From contig NZ_JASZYF010000007.1 in NCBI RefSeq assembly GCF_030317115.1, positions 248,001-312,000 on the forward strand: a stretch of 64,000 nucleotides of DNA, in the 5' to 3' direction. Positions 45,035 to 54,430 of the stretch are shown in pieces (position 1 is the first letter of the stretch; every line of letters begins with the position of its first letter). The notes under the pieces are model-generated. The model was not told the origin of the DNA, did not search any database, and was given only the letters and a program-made list of their open reading frames with translations. Source of the stretch: Variovorax gracilis. Its GTDB lineage: Bacteria; Pseudomonadota; Gammaproteobacteria; Burkholderiales; Burkholderiaceae_C. Made by a program: the position numbers and the translations under genes.

Positions 45035-45905
45035 CGACGTCCCGCAGCGGCGCTTGTCGCACCTGGCGTCTCACCCCAGGAGGTTGACCTCGGATCTGGG
45101 CTTCGATCGCATACAGCGCGGCAATGCGCTGCAGCGCCTGCTCGGCGATCGACCCGGGCACGAAGCCTTGGCTCTCGTGCAGATCCGAGAACGGTCGCCT
45201 CGCGTGAGCCCAGCAAGAAGCTCCGACGACGTGCCCGCTCGAATAGATCTTGCCGTACCCGCCGTAGGCATCGGCTTGAAGGATGCCGCTGTAGCTCGCA
45301 AGGTGTGCCTGCGGATGCTCACCCCTGCGTTGGGCGAGTAGCGATACCAGGCCGCAGGCAGTTCTGTGTTGCCAGCCGGCCAGTCGTCTCGCACGTAGAC
45401 CCACAAGCGACCGGTCTTGGTGCGGCCCCGGCCGGGATCGAGCACGGCCACCCACCGGCGTGTCATCGGCATGCACCTTCTCGCCGGCCAGCACGTAGCG
45501 CCCGAGCGCGGCCACCAGCGGGTCGAACAGCTTCTCTCTCTGGCCCACCCAGCCGGCCATGGTCGAGCGGTCGATGACGACGCCGTCGCGGCCGTAGATG
45601 CGGCTCAGGCGGTGCAGCGGAATGTGATCGAAGTATTTGGACACCAGCACGTTGGCCAAGAGTCCCGGGCCGGGGGCTACGCCGCGTGCGATCGGCCGGC
45701 TCGGTACGGCGGCCTGGAAGATCGCTTAGCAAGCGACGCACGACAGCTTAGGCCGCACATGACGGATCACCTTGAAGCGCGAAGGCATGTACTCGAGTTG
45801 CTCCGAGACGTCGTGACCAATCAGGCGAAGACGGCCGCCGCAGGCCGGTACAGGTGCGCGGGCAGCTTGCGATCGATCTCCGGTGCGTTGGCGGCGTCGG
45901 ATTTG
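45035..45905 (-). pseudogene. tnpC: IS66-family transposase (TnpC), frameshifted and truncated
   Basis: Pieces of an IS66 TnpC appear in several frames on the minus strand. N-terminal CGGRLRLIGHDVSEQLEYMP and RFKVIRHVRPKLSC end in a stop near 45730. Then come LLANVLVSKYFDHIPLHRL, KVHADDTPV, a shifted AVLDPGRGRTKTGRLWVYVRDD, a second shift to EHPQAHLASYSGILQADAYG, then SCWAHARRPFSDLHESQ and a tail that fades out at about 45040. The full protein would be about 500 residues. tnpA/tnpB and the terminal repeats were not found. It separates nitrilase/AraC from the mandelate operon. Confidence 0.88.
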
Positions 45906-45981
45906 GCGGTCGCGAAGTTCACTGGCTGCATCAAGGGATCGCTGCAAGCCGTGCCGACCTTGGCGCATGAGCGCAACCTCA

Positions 45982-46019
45982 CATGCCAAACGGTAATGAC
46001 TTCTCCGTAAAACGGCAAT
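45982..46019. promoter_or_regulatory. LysR-type box 1, upstream of the transporter/mdl operon
   Basis: 31 of 38 bases match box 2 at 54141-54178 in front of the lysR gene. The core TTCTCCGTAAAA corresponds to TTTTCCGCGAAAA there and to TTTTGCGCAAAAA at 52258. It lies about 80 bases before the 51-codon ORF. Confidence 0.6.
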
Positions 46020-46099
46020 GGCAATTGAAATGATGGAGTTTCATACTCACCGACGCCAAAACATCGCGTCATTCTGACGCTTTATACGGAGACATATAG

Positions 46100-46255
46100 A
46101 TGGAAACAGATGAATATCGGAATTGTTATTCCGAGCCGCCACGCTACATCGAGTCAATTGCAATGTCGCATGGCTGCCCACTCCCTATTGCCGTTGGAGG
46201 ACCGCTGCTGCGTCGCCTCGTCGGGCTCGATCAGCACAAAGGAGCATCACGATGA
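46100..46255 (+). CDS. 51-residue small protein, translationally coupled to the transporter
   Basis: ATG preceded by CGGAG at 8-base spacing, an uninterrupted 51-codon frame, and a TGA that overlaps the transporter's ATG as ATGA. The product begins METDEYRNCYSEPPRYIES, is acidic at the N-terminus, has GCPLPIAVGGPLLRRL in the middle and ends basic; it has no membrane segment. No family recognised. Overlap with the next start argues for a translated leader or a genuine small subunit. Its first codons and ribosome-binding region resemble those of the benzaldehyde dehydrogenase gene (CGGAGACAT then ATGGAAACAG), which may be chance or a copied leader. Confidence 0.6.
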   Translation: METDEYRNCYSEPPRYIESIAMSHGCPLPIAVGGPLLRRLVGLDQHKGASR

Positions 46256-47640
46256 GCGCGTCGAGCAACCCCAACATACGTGCTGTTGATATTGGGCAGA
46301 TTCTCGACGATGGGCCATGGACAACGATGCAGAAGCTGGTCGTCATTCTCGCGGCATTTGCCATCGTGGCAGACGGATTCGATGGGCAGCTCATTGGCTA
46401 CGCCATACCCTCTCTCATCAAGGAATGGGGCCTGACGCGTGGCGATTTTGCCCCCGTAGTGGCATCGGGCCTTGTCGGCATGGGCATCGGCAGCGCGTGC
46501 GCAGGCTTATTCGCTGACCATTTCGGGCGCCGCATGGCGGTAATATTAAGCGTTGTCATATTCAGCATTGCAACCTGCGCCATTGGATTTGCCCCGAATC
46601 TTTGGGTAATCGCCGCGCTTCGCTTTGTCGCAGGCCTCGGAATTGGCGGCGCCCTGCCGACCTCGACGACCATGACGGCGGAATTTACGCCGGCGCGCAG
46701 CCGTACGATGGCAATTACTGCAACCATCGTCTGTGTTCCGCTAGGCGGCATGCTTGCCGGGATTTTTGCGAGTTTTGTGCTGCCCGCATTCGGCTGGCGT
46801 GGCCTTTTCTGGATCGGCGGTTTGCTTCCGCTCACGCTCGCCGTCGTGCTGCTGCTGAAGTTGCCGGAATCGCCGAGGTTCCTCGCTCACCATCACGCGC
46901 GCTGGCCGGAATTGACCAGGCTGCTAGGCAGGATGAAACGCCCGGTTCCAACGGGAACCGCGTTCGTCGACAGCAGAGAGCAAGAGGTCTCCGAAAACGC
47001 AGGCATCCGAGCGCTGTTCCAGGACGGGCGGGGACGTGACACCTTTGCGCTCTGGGGCGCCTGCTTCGCCTGCTTGCTCGCCGTCTACAGCGCCTTTAGT
47101 TGGCTGCCGACGATGCTGGCCAACGAAGGACTGAGCCCGGCCGTCGCCGGCTCCGGCCTGACCGCCTACAACCTCGGAGGCGTGTGCGGCGCGTTGATCT
47201 GTGCAGCGGCCGTTGCTCGCTACGGCTCCCGTTGGCCGCTGGCAATATTCAGCGCGGGCGGCGCCATCAGTGCCTTCCTTCTGGTCGGAGTGAATCCGAC
47301 GCAAAGCACCTCGCTGCTGATCTTTGGCGTGGGCGTGCACGGACTGTTCGTGACCACCGTGCAATGCATCATCTATTCGCTCTGCGCCAACGTCTATCCG
47401 ACCAACGTACGTGCGACAGGCACCGCAGCGACGCTCGCAATCGGCCGCCTAGGAGCCATCTTGAGTTCCTTTGCCGGAGCCGCGGTGATAACAGCCGGCG
47501 GTGCCGCGACCTACTTCACCATGCTCGGTATCGCCATGATTGGCGTACTGGTCTGCCTCTGGACGGTCAAGCGTCAGATTCGTCCGGTTCAAAAGCGGCA
47601 GCCCGGGCTTGAGGGAGCAGCGTCGTCGATGACCCACTAG
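46252..47640 (+). CDS. MFS aromatic acid:H+ symporter (AAHS family), probable mandelate/benzoate uptake
   Basis: 462 residues, 12 membrane segments. AAHS marks: AIVADGFDGQLIGYAIPSL with the acidic DGFD in segment 1, GLFADHFGRRMAVI for the loop 2-3 motif, RFVAGLGIGGALPTSTT, and LPESPRFL after segment 6. AAGGAG and the ATGA overlap with the small ORF support this start. First transporter of the mdl operon, so uptake of mandelate or benzoylformate is likely by context; the family also carries benzoate, 4-hydroxybenzoate and muconate. Confidence 0.88.
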   Translation: MSASSNPNIRAVDIGQILDDGPWTTMQKLVVILAAFAIVADGFDGQLIGYAIPSLIKEWGLTRGDFAPVVASGLVGMGIGSACAGLFADHFGRRMAVILSVVIFSIATCAIGFAPNLWVIAALRFVAGLGIGGALPTSTTMTAEFTPARSRTMAITATIVCVPLGGMLAGIFASFVLPAFGWRGLFWIGGLLPLTLAVVLLLKLPESPRFLAHHHARWPELTRLLGRMKRPVPTGTAFVDSREQEVSENAGIRALFQDGRGRDTFALWGACFACLLAVYSAFSWLPTMLANEGLSPAVAGSGLTAYNLGGVCGALICAAAVARYGSRWPLAIFSAGGAISAFLLVGVNPTQSTSLLIFGVGVHGLFVTTVQCIIYSLCANVYPTNVRATGTAATLAIGRLGAILSSFAGAAVITAGGAATYFTMLGIAMIGVLVCLWTVKRQIRPVQKRQPGLEGAASSMTH

Positions 47641-49302
<1,662 letters not shown>

Positions 49303-49344
49303 TCAACTGAAACAACTGCAATGCAGCAATGAACGGAGACATTC

Positions 49345-50835
49345 ATGGAAACAGCTCAACACACCACTTCTGCCGCCAAGAGCGCATGGCTTGACGAATC
49401 CAATTGGCGCGATGCCATATTCAATGGGCGCTGGGAACGCGTGGGTCAGCCGACCGATGTCTTTTCGCCAGCGACGGGCGAAGCGATCGGCCGCATCGCT
49501 CTCGTCGGCGCCGCGGAAGTCTCGCGCTCCGCTGCGACTGCGCGGGACGCCCAGCGCGCATGGCATCAACTCGATTTCGAACAGCGAGCCCGCATACTGC
49601 GCAAAGCGGCCGATCTTGCCGAAGCCCATCTGCCAGAGCTTGCGGACTGGATCGTTCGTGAAAGCGGCTCGGTGCGTGCAAAAGCCGAATTCGAAATGGG
49701 GATCACGATCCGCAGCCTGCGGGAAGCAGCCGCCATGCCCTCTCAACCGCAGGGGCTGGTGCTTCCCGGCAGCAGCGACCGAATCAGCCTGTGCCGACGG
49801 CTGCCCCTCGGGGTAATCGGCGTCATTGCGCCGTTCAATTTTCCGTTGTATCTCGCGATGAGAGCCGTCGCGCCGGCGTTGGCGGTAGGCAATGCAGTCG
49901 TCTTGAAACCGGACCCCCGGACAACGATCAGCGGTGGCGTCGTCATCGCGCAGTTGCTGGCCGAGGCCGGATTGCCCGAGGGCGTCCTCCATGTTCTTCC
50001 GGGTGGCGGAGATGCCGGCGCAGCGCTGTGCAGCGACCCGAACATCGCGATGATTGCTTTCACGGGCTCCACGGCAGCCGGGCGCAAGGTCGGAGAATTG
50101 GCAGGCCGACACCTCAAGAAGGTATCGCTGGAACTGGGTGGCAAGAACTCTCTTATCGTGCTCGATGACGCCGACATGGACCTCGCCGTCTCCAATGCGG
50201 CTTGGGGCGCCTACCTCCATCAGGGCCAGATCTGCATGGCAACCGGTCGCATCCTCGTTCAGCGCGGGATCGCAGAGGAATTCACGCGACGGCTCGCTGA
50301 GAAGGCGAGCAATCTGCCGGTCGGAGATCCTTCGACAAACCAGGTTGCACTTGGACCCTTAATCAATCGCACGCAGATCGCTCACGCCCAGGACATCGTG
50401 GACCGTTCAGTGTCCGCTGGAGCCAAGCTTGAAGCGGGAGGTACCCATGAAGGCTTGTTCTTCAAGGCGACCGTGCTCAGCGGAGTCTGTCCCGGAATGC
50501 CGGCCTTCGAAGAGGAGGTGTTCGGCCCTGTCGCGCCAATCACGACTTTCGAGACCGATGAAGAAGCCATCACCTTGGCCAACCAGACCGAATATGGCCT
50601 GTCCGCCGGCGTCATTTCGCGCTCCGTGAGTCGCGCGTTCAGCCTGGGCAATCGTCTTCGCACAGGCCTGCTGCACATCAACGACCAGACGGTCGCGGAC
50701 GACGTTGTCAATCCGTTCGGAGGCGTTGGAGCCTCCGGAAACGGAACCAGCATCGGCGGCCCCGCCAACTGGGAAGAGTTCACGCAGTGGCAGTGGGTCA
50801 CCGTGCGTGGCACGGCTCAAGCGTACCCGTTCTGA
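49345..50835 (+). CDS. NAD(P)-dependent benzaldehyde dehydrogenase (XylC-like)
   Basis: 496 residues. ALDH marks: GVIGVIAPFNFPLYLAMR, FTGSTAAGRKVGELAG, the general base in SLELGGKNSLIVL, catalytic cysteine in HQGQICMATGR, EEEVFGPVAPITTF. The GQICMATGR and NPFGGVGASGNG features belong to the XylC/benzaldehyde dehydrogenase branch, different from the class 3 enzyme MdlD of P. putida and from the broken class 3 gene at 2178. It oxidises benzaldehyde from MdlC to benzoate. CGGAGA precedes the ATG. Confidence 0.9.
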   Translation: METAQHTTSAAKSAWLDESNWRDAIFNGRWERVGQPTDVFSPATGEAIGRIALVGAAEVSRSAATARDAQRAWHQLDFEQRARILRKAADLAEAHLPELADWIVRESGSVRAKAEFEMGITIRSLREAAAMPSQPQGLVLPGSSDRISLCRRLPLGVIGVIAPFNFPLYLAMRAVAPALAVGNAVVLKPDPRTTISGGVVIAQLLAEAGLPEGVLHVLPGGGDAGAALCSDPNIAMIAFTGSTAAGRKVGELAGRHLKKVSLELGGKNSLIVLDDADMDLAVSNAAWGAYLHQGQICMATGRILVQRGIAEEFTRRLAEKASNLPVGDPSTNQVALGPLINRTQIAHAQDIVDRSVSAGAKLEAGGTHEGLFFKATVLSGVCPGMPAFEEEVFGPVAPITTFETDEEAITLANQTEYGLSAGVISRSVSRAFSLGNRLRTGLLHINDQTVADDVVNPFGGVGASGNGTSIGGPANWEEFTQWQWVTVRGTAQAYPF

Positions 50836-50871
50836 CGCGTCGACCGTCTTGGCATTCGAGGGAGCACGCTC

Positions 50872-52029
50872 TTGGGCAAGCCACGCAACGTCGAGGACTA
50901 CCGAAAGCTCGCGGCGGGTCGGTTACCGCGAATGGTATTCGACTACTTGGACGGCGCGGCTGAAAGCGAGCGCGGACTGCGGCGCAACGCTGCTGCCATC
51001 GAGACCATCTGCTTCGACCCCAAGCGGTTGGAGGACGTGAGTAAACGCGACCTCTCGATCGAGTTGTTCGGACGAAAGCAGCAGATGCCGCTCGTCATCG
51101 CCCCTACCGGTCTGAATGGGGCGCTATGGGCGGATGGCGACGTCATGCTCGCGCGTGCTGCGGCAAACGCGGGCATTCCCTTCGTGCTCTCCACTGCTTC
51201 CAACGTCACCATCGAGGAGGTGGCCGATCGGGCTGGCGGCGACCTCTGGTTCCAGCTCTACGTCGTTCAACGTACATTGGCCCGATCCCTGACCGATCGC
51301 GCGTTGGCGGCGGGCTACAAGACGCTTGTCCTGACTGTGGACGTGGCGGTCAACGGTAAGCGTGAACGGGACATGCGGAACGGCTTTGCGATACCGTTCC
51401 GATACTCGCCTCGCGCCATGTTGGACGGAGTCATGCACCCCTCTTGGCTGATGCGCCAACTGAGTCACGGGTTGCCGGCGCTTGCCAACTTCGCCAGCGC
51501 GGGAAGCACAGACGTCAATGCGCAGGCAGCGCTCATGAACCGCCAGATGGACGCCAGCTTTGCATGGGATGACTTGAAGGCGCTGCGGGATCTTTGGCCC
51601 CACACCTTGCTTGTCAAGGGAGTACTCAGCGCCGATGAAGCCGAGCGCTGTGTCGGGCTGGGGGTCGATGGCGTGGTGATCTCCAATCACGGCGCACGCC
51701 AGCTAGAAGACGTCGCCGCGCCAATTGCGAAGCTACCTGAATTCGCAGGACGGCTCCACCAGCCGATTTTGGTCGATAGCGGATTTCGCCGCGGTGCCGA
51801 CGTTGTGAAAGCATTGGCGCTTGGCGCGAACGCAGTGATGTTGGGGCGCGCGACGCTGTACGGGCTCGCTGCAGGCGGGGAAGCAGGAGTCGCCGACGTG
51901 CTGCGGATCATCCGCCAAGAGATCGACACGACGCTTGCGCTGATCGGATGCGCTCGGGCTGCCGACCTCGGCTCGAAGTTCATATTGGGCCACACCGTGC
52001 CCCGCAGCCTTGGCGAGGCAGAGGGGTAG
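50872..52029 (+). CDS. mdlB: (S)-Mandelate dehydrogenase, FMN-dependent
   Basis: 385 residues from a TTG start with GAGGGAG upstream. Family marks: NVEDYRKLAAGRLPRMVFDYLDG, APTGLNGALWADGD, FVLSTASNVTIEEV, DLWFQLYV, LTVDVAVNGKRERD, LLVKGVLSADEAERC, catalytic H273 and R276 in VISNHGARQLED, and ILVDSGFRRGADVVKAL for FMN phosphate. In P. putida MdlB the catalytic motif reads SNHGGRQLD; here alanine replaces glycine and glutamate replaces aspartate. The segment about 177-216 is the membrane-binding insertion typical of the group. It feeds electrons to the quinone pool while making benzoylformate. Confidence 0.9.
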   Translation: MGKPRNVEDYRKLAAGRLPRMVFDYLDGAAESERGLRRNAAAIETICFDPKRLEDVSKRDLSIELFGRKQQMPLVIAPTGLNGALWADGDVMLARAAANAGIPFVLSTASNVTIEEVADRAGGDLWFQLYVVQRTLARSLTDRALAAGYKTLVLTVDVAVNGKRERDMRNGFAIPFRYSPRAMLDGVMHPSWLMRQLSHGLPALANFASAGSTDVNAQAALMNRQMDASFAWDDLKALRDLWPHTLLVKGVLSADEAERCVGLGVDGVVISNHGARQLEDVAAPIAKLPEFAGRLHQPILVDSGFRRGADVVKALALGANAVMLGRATLYGLAAGGEAGVADVLRIIRQEIDTTLALIGCARAADLGSKFILGHTVPRSLGEAEG

Positions 52030-52069
52030 CGTCGGTCAATTGCGTTACTAGATAAAAACCTAGGGCGGC

Positions 52070-52098
52070 AAGTCGGCTCAACCTTCGAGAGCCGACTT
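52070..52098 (+). terminator. Stem-loop after mdlB
   Basis: A perfect 10-bp stem AAGTCGGCTC/GAGCCGACTT around a 9-base loop, 41 bases after the mdlB stop. No T-run follows, so it is either a factor-assisted terminator or a transcript-end stabiliser. Confidence 0.5.
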
Positions 52099-52252
52099 CG
52101 CATGCAACTTCGCAAGGCGGCATCCACTACGTTTTCCGATCATCTTGCTGCCTATAGGCCTGGAAAAAACGTCGAGTCGAGAGAGGACTTTGTCGGTCCA
52201 ACCGGTCCAACGAAGCACAGGTTGCTGCTTTTGAATCCATGTCCCAGAGAGC

Positions 52253-52279
52253 ATGGCTTTTGCGCAAAAAGGCAATTTC
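52253..52279. promoter_or_regulatory. LysR-type box 3, upstream of the class II aldolase-like gene
   Basis: ATGGCTTTTGCGCAAAAAGG then CAATTTC; the core CTTTTGCGCAAAAAG is a near-perfect palindrome, about 105 bases before the next ATG. It shares ATGGCTTTT, the AAAAA run and GCAATTT with box 2 at 54149-54180. Confidence 0.55.
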
Positions 52280-52382
52280 AAGTTCCGCATCGAAATTCAA
52301 TACTCACTCGCCCCCGCTTCGCAAAGCTTGCGCCGGAGCGCTGAGCACTTAAACCTACTGAGACAAACAACCTGGAGACAAC

Positions 52383-53183
52383 ATGTCCAAGATGACCCTC
52401 ACAAACCCCCAGCTGGTTGAAGCACTCGCCGAAAGCCGGCGCAAGGCCAACCGCGTCGATCCGGCCGAGTGGGCGATGCGCGTCGAGCTCGCCGCCTGCT
52501 ACCGGTTGGTTGCCCATTTCCGCATGACGGACTGGGTCTACAACCATATCTCGGCGGCGATCCCGGGCTCCCCCGATCACTACCTGATCAATCCTTTCGG
52601 GTTGCTGTACGAAGAGGTCTCGGCGTCCAACCTCGTCAAGGTCGATGTAAATGGCAACCTGGTCGATGACGATCCGTACGACGTGAACCCGGCGGCTTTC
52701 GTGATCCACGGCGCCATCCACCAGGCAAGACCCGATGCAGTCTGCGTGCTCCACACGCATACGGCCGCCGGCGTTGCCGTATCAGCGCAAGCCGAAGGCT
52801 TGCTGCCGCTCTCGCAGCATGCACTGCGTTTTCATGACCGCGTGGCCTACCACGGCTTTGAAGGAATTGCGCTTGACCTCGACGAGCAGCGTCGCCTAGT
52901 GCAGGATCTCGGCGCCAAGAAGGTCCTGATCCTGCGCAATCACGGGCTGTTGACGGTGGGCAAGACCGTGGGAGACGCCTTCAAGGAGATGTTCTTTCTC
53001 GAGCGCGCCTGCCAGATCCAGGTGGCAGCGCTTGCCGGGAACCGCCCGATGACGCTTCCTCCGCCGGAAGTCTGCGAGCACACTGCCTCGCAGTTCGACA
53101 ACGATGCGTCCTTCCTGCAAGGCCGCGACTGGCGGGCGCTCCTTCGCCTGCTCGATCGAATCGACCCGTCCTACAAGGAGTAG
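52383..53183 (+). CDS. Class II aldolase/adducin family protein
   Basis: 266 residues. Zinc-site histidines lie in VLHTHTAAGVAV (HTH) and in LRNHGLLTVG; the phosphate/substrate region is VYNHISAAIPGSPDHYLINPFG. Such proteins include fuculose-phosphate aldolase and non-catalytic relatives. TGGAGA before the ATG. It has its own promoter region with box 3, so it is likely controlled with the mandelate genes; its role there is not known to me, possibly retro-aldol or decarboxylation of a side product. Confidence 0.85.
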   Translation: MSKMTLTNPQLVEALAESRRKANRVDPAEWAMRVELAACYRLVAHFRMTDWVYNHISAAIPGSPDHYLINPFGLLYEEVSASNLVKVDVNGNLVDDDPYDVNPAAFVIHGAIHQARPDAVCVLHTHTAAGVAVSAQAEGLLPLSQHALRFHDRVAYHGFEGIALDLDEQRRLVQDLGAKKVLILRNHGLLTVGKTVGDAFKEMFFLERACQIQVAALAGNRPMTLPPPEVCEHTASQFDNDASFLQGRDWRALLRLLDRIDPSYKE

Positions 53184-53222
53184 CAGGCACTCTGCTGCAA
53201 ATGGCTAGAGCCGCAGGAAGAA

Positions 53223-54143
53223 TCAGAGGATTGCCGGCTGATGTTCCGCCGTGAGCAGGCGGAGCTCCTCGAGAAGCTTGACGGCGGGACTGGGAAGGAT
53301 GCCCCCCCGCCGGCGGAAAGCCGTCAACGTTCGGGTGCCGGTCAGCCCGGGTATCGGCAGCGCGTCGAGCAACCGCGCCTTGATTTCTGCCTGGTACATC
53401 GGCTCCGGCAGCCAAGTCAAAAAGCCGGATTGGGCCACGAGATTCTTCAGCATCATGACGGAACGTGTTTCTACGAGGATCTCGGGCATACCCAGGCCTT
53501 GGGCCGCGAAGACCTGCTCCATGTGCTCGTATGGCGCTGTTCCTTTTGGCGTGGTCGTCCACCGTTCGCCGATCACGTCGGCCAGTCCAACCTCTCGCTT
53601 ACGCCGCAAGGGGTGTTCCATGCCAGCCACGACGTAACTGCAGTCGTTCCACCGGCAATCCTTGATCGCGGTGATCTCAGCGGTGTCCGCAACGGACACA
53701 CCCAGCGCCAGATCGATCTCATGCTTGAGCAGACCTTCCGCAAGCCGATCCCAGACCCCTTCGACGACGGACACACGCAGTTTCGGCCACTTCACCAGCA
53801 CGCGGTCGATCGCCTGCGGAAGTGCGATGCAGGCGATGCTGCCTAGCGCGCCCACGCGAATCGTGCCCTTTGCCAGCCCCCGCATTGCATTGATCTCTTC
53901 GCTCGCGTGCTCCGACTCTCGCAGCAGCAAGGTTGCGTGCGGCAACAACGCGCCGCCGATGTCCGTCAGATGCATCCCCTTGGCATGACGCTCGAACAGG
54001 GGCGCGCCGACTTGATCCTCCAAGCGCTTGAGCGTGCGGCTGAGCGCCGGCTGCGTAATGTTGAGCGCAACCGCTGCGCGGCCCAAACTGCCGGTCTCCA
54101 TGATCGTGGCAAATGCATGCAGGTGCTGCAGGTCGAAGGGCAT
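53223..54143 (-). CDS. LysR-family regulator of the mandelate block
   Basis: 306 residues from the ATG at 54143. Helix-turn-helix LHAFATIMETGSLGRAAVAL, NITQPALSRTLKRLEDQVG, LFERHAKGMHLTDIG; effector domain from about residue 90 (GTIRVGALGSIACIALPQAI). Divergent from the amidase gene. A 38-base element that begins at its own start codon is repeated in front of the transporter operon and, in shorter form, before the aldolase gene, so it is the best candidate to control all three. Confidence 0.9.
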   Translation of the reverse strand: MPFDLQHLHAFATIMETGSLGRAAVALNITQPALSRTLKRLEDQVGAPLFERHAKGMHLTDIGGALLPHATLLLRESEHASEEINAMRGLAKGTIRVGALGSIACIALPQAIDRVLVKWPKLRVSVVEGVWDRLAEGLLKHEIDLALGVSVADTAEITAIKDCRWNDCSYVVAGMEHPLRRKREVGLADVIGERWTTTPKGTAPYEHMEQVFAAQGLGMPEILVETRSVMMLKNLVAQSGFLTWLPEPMYQAEIKARLLDALPIPGLTGTRTLTAFRRRGGILPSPAVKLLEELRLLTAEHQPAIL

Positions 54144-54178
54144 GCAAAACGGTAATGGCTTTTCCGCGAAAAAGCAAT
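54141..54178. promoter_or_regulatory. LysR-type box 2, at the lysR start
   Basis: CATGCAAAACGGTAATGG followed by CTTTTCCGCGAAAAAGCAAT. The palindromic TTTTC...GAAAA core fits a T-N11-A type LysR site. Overlap with the lysR start codon suggests autorepression. Confidence 0.6.
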
Positions 54179-54303
54179 TTCGTTTCAACGCGGTAAAACT
54201 GATAGTAGCGCCTGAGCATGCCACTCCGAATCACGGCAACCGGATACCGCAAAAAGTAGCGCCTTCGGCCGCAACGGTCCCTGCAACCGCTACCTCTATC
54301 TCG

Positions 54304-54379
54304 GTGCGCGACACCGCCTACGACCTGATGCGCAGTTCCGGTAATGACGTTGGTGTTCGGCAATCCCCGATCAACGAGT
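54304..54379 (+). pseudogene. Vestige of a second benzoylformate-decarboxylase-like N-terminus
   Basis: VRDTAYDLMRSSG (54304-54342), one extra base, then MTLVFGNPRSTS (54344-54379). Joined, this matches the start of MdlC-like enzymes (compare [22 protein letters not shown] in the intact gene, split here only by the frameshift). Nothing of the remaining protein is found; the amidase gene begins 52 bases later. Confidence 0.6.
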
Positions 54380-54430
54380 CGTCAATCGAGATTGCCTGAA
54401 CACATACCCCATCCACCCGGAACCCTACTC

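Noticed and set aside
52102-52344. 80-codon plus-strand frame between mdlB and the aldolase gene
   Set aside because: No ribosome-binding site; it spans the stem-loop and the LysR-type box, so the region is better explained as regulatory.
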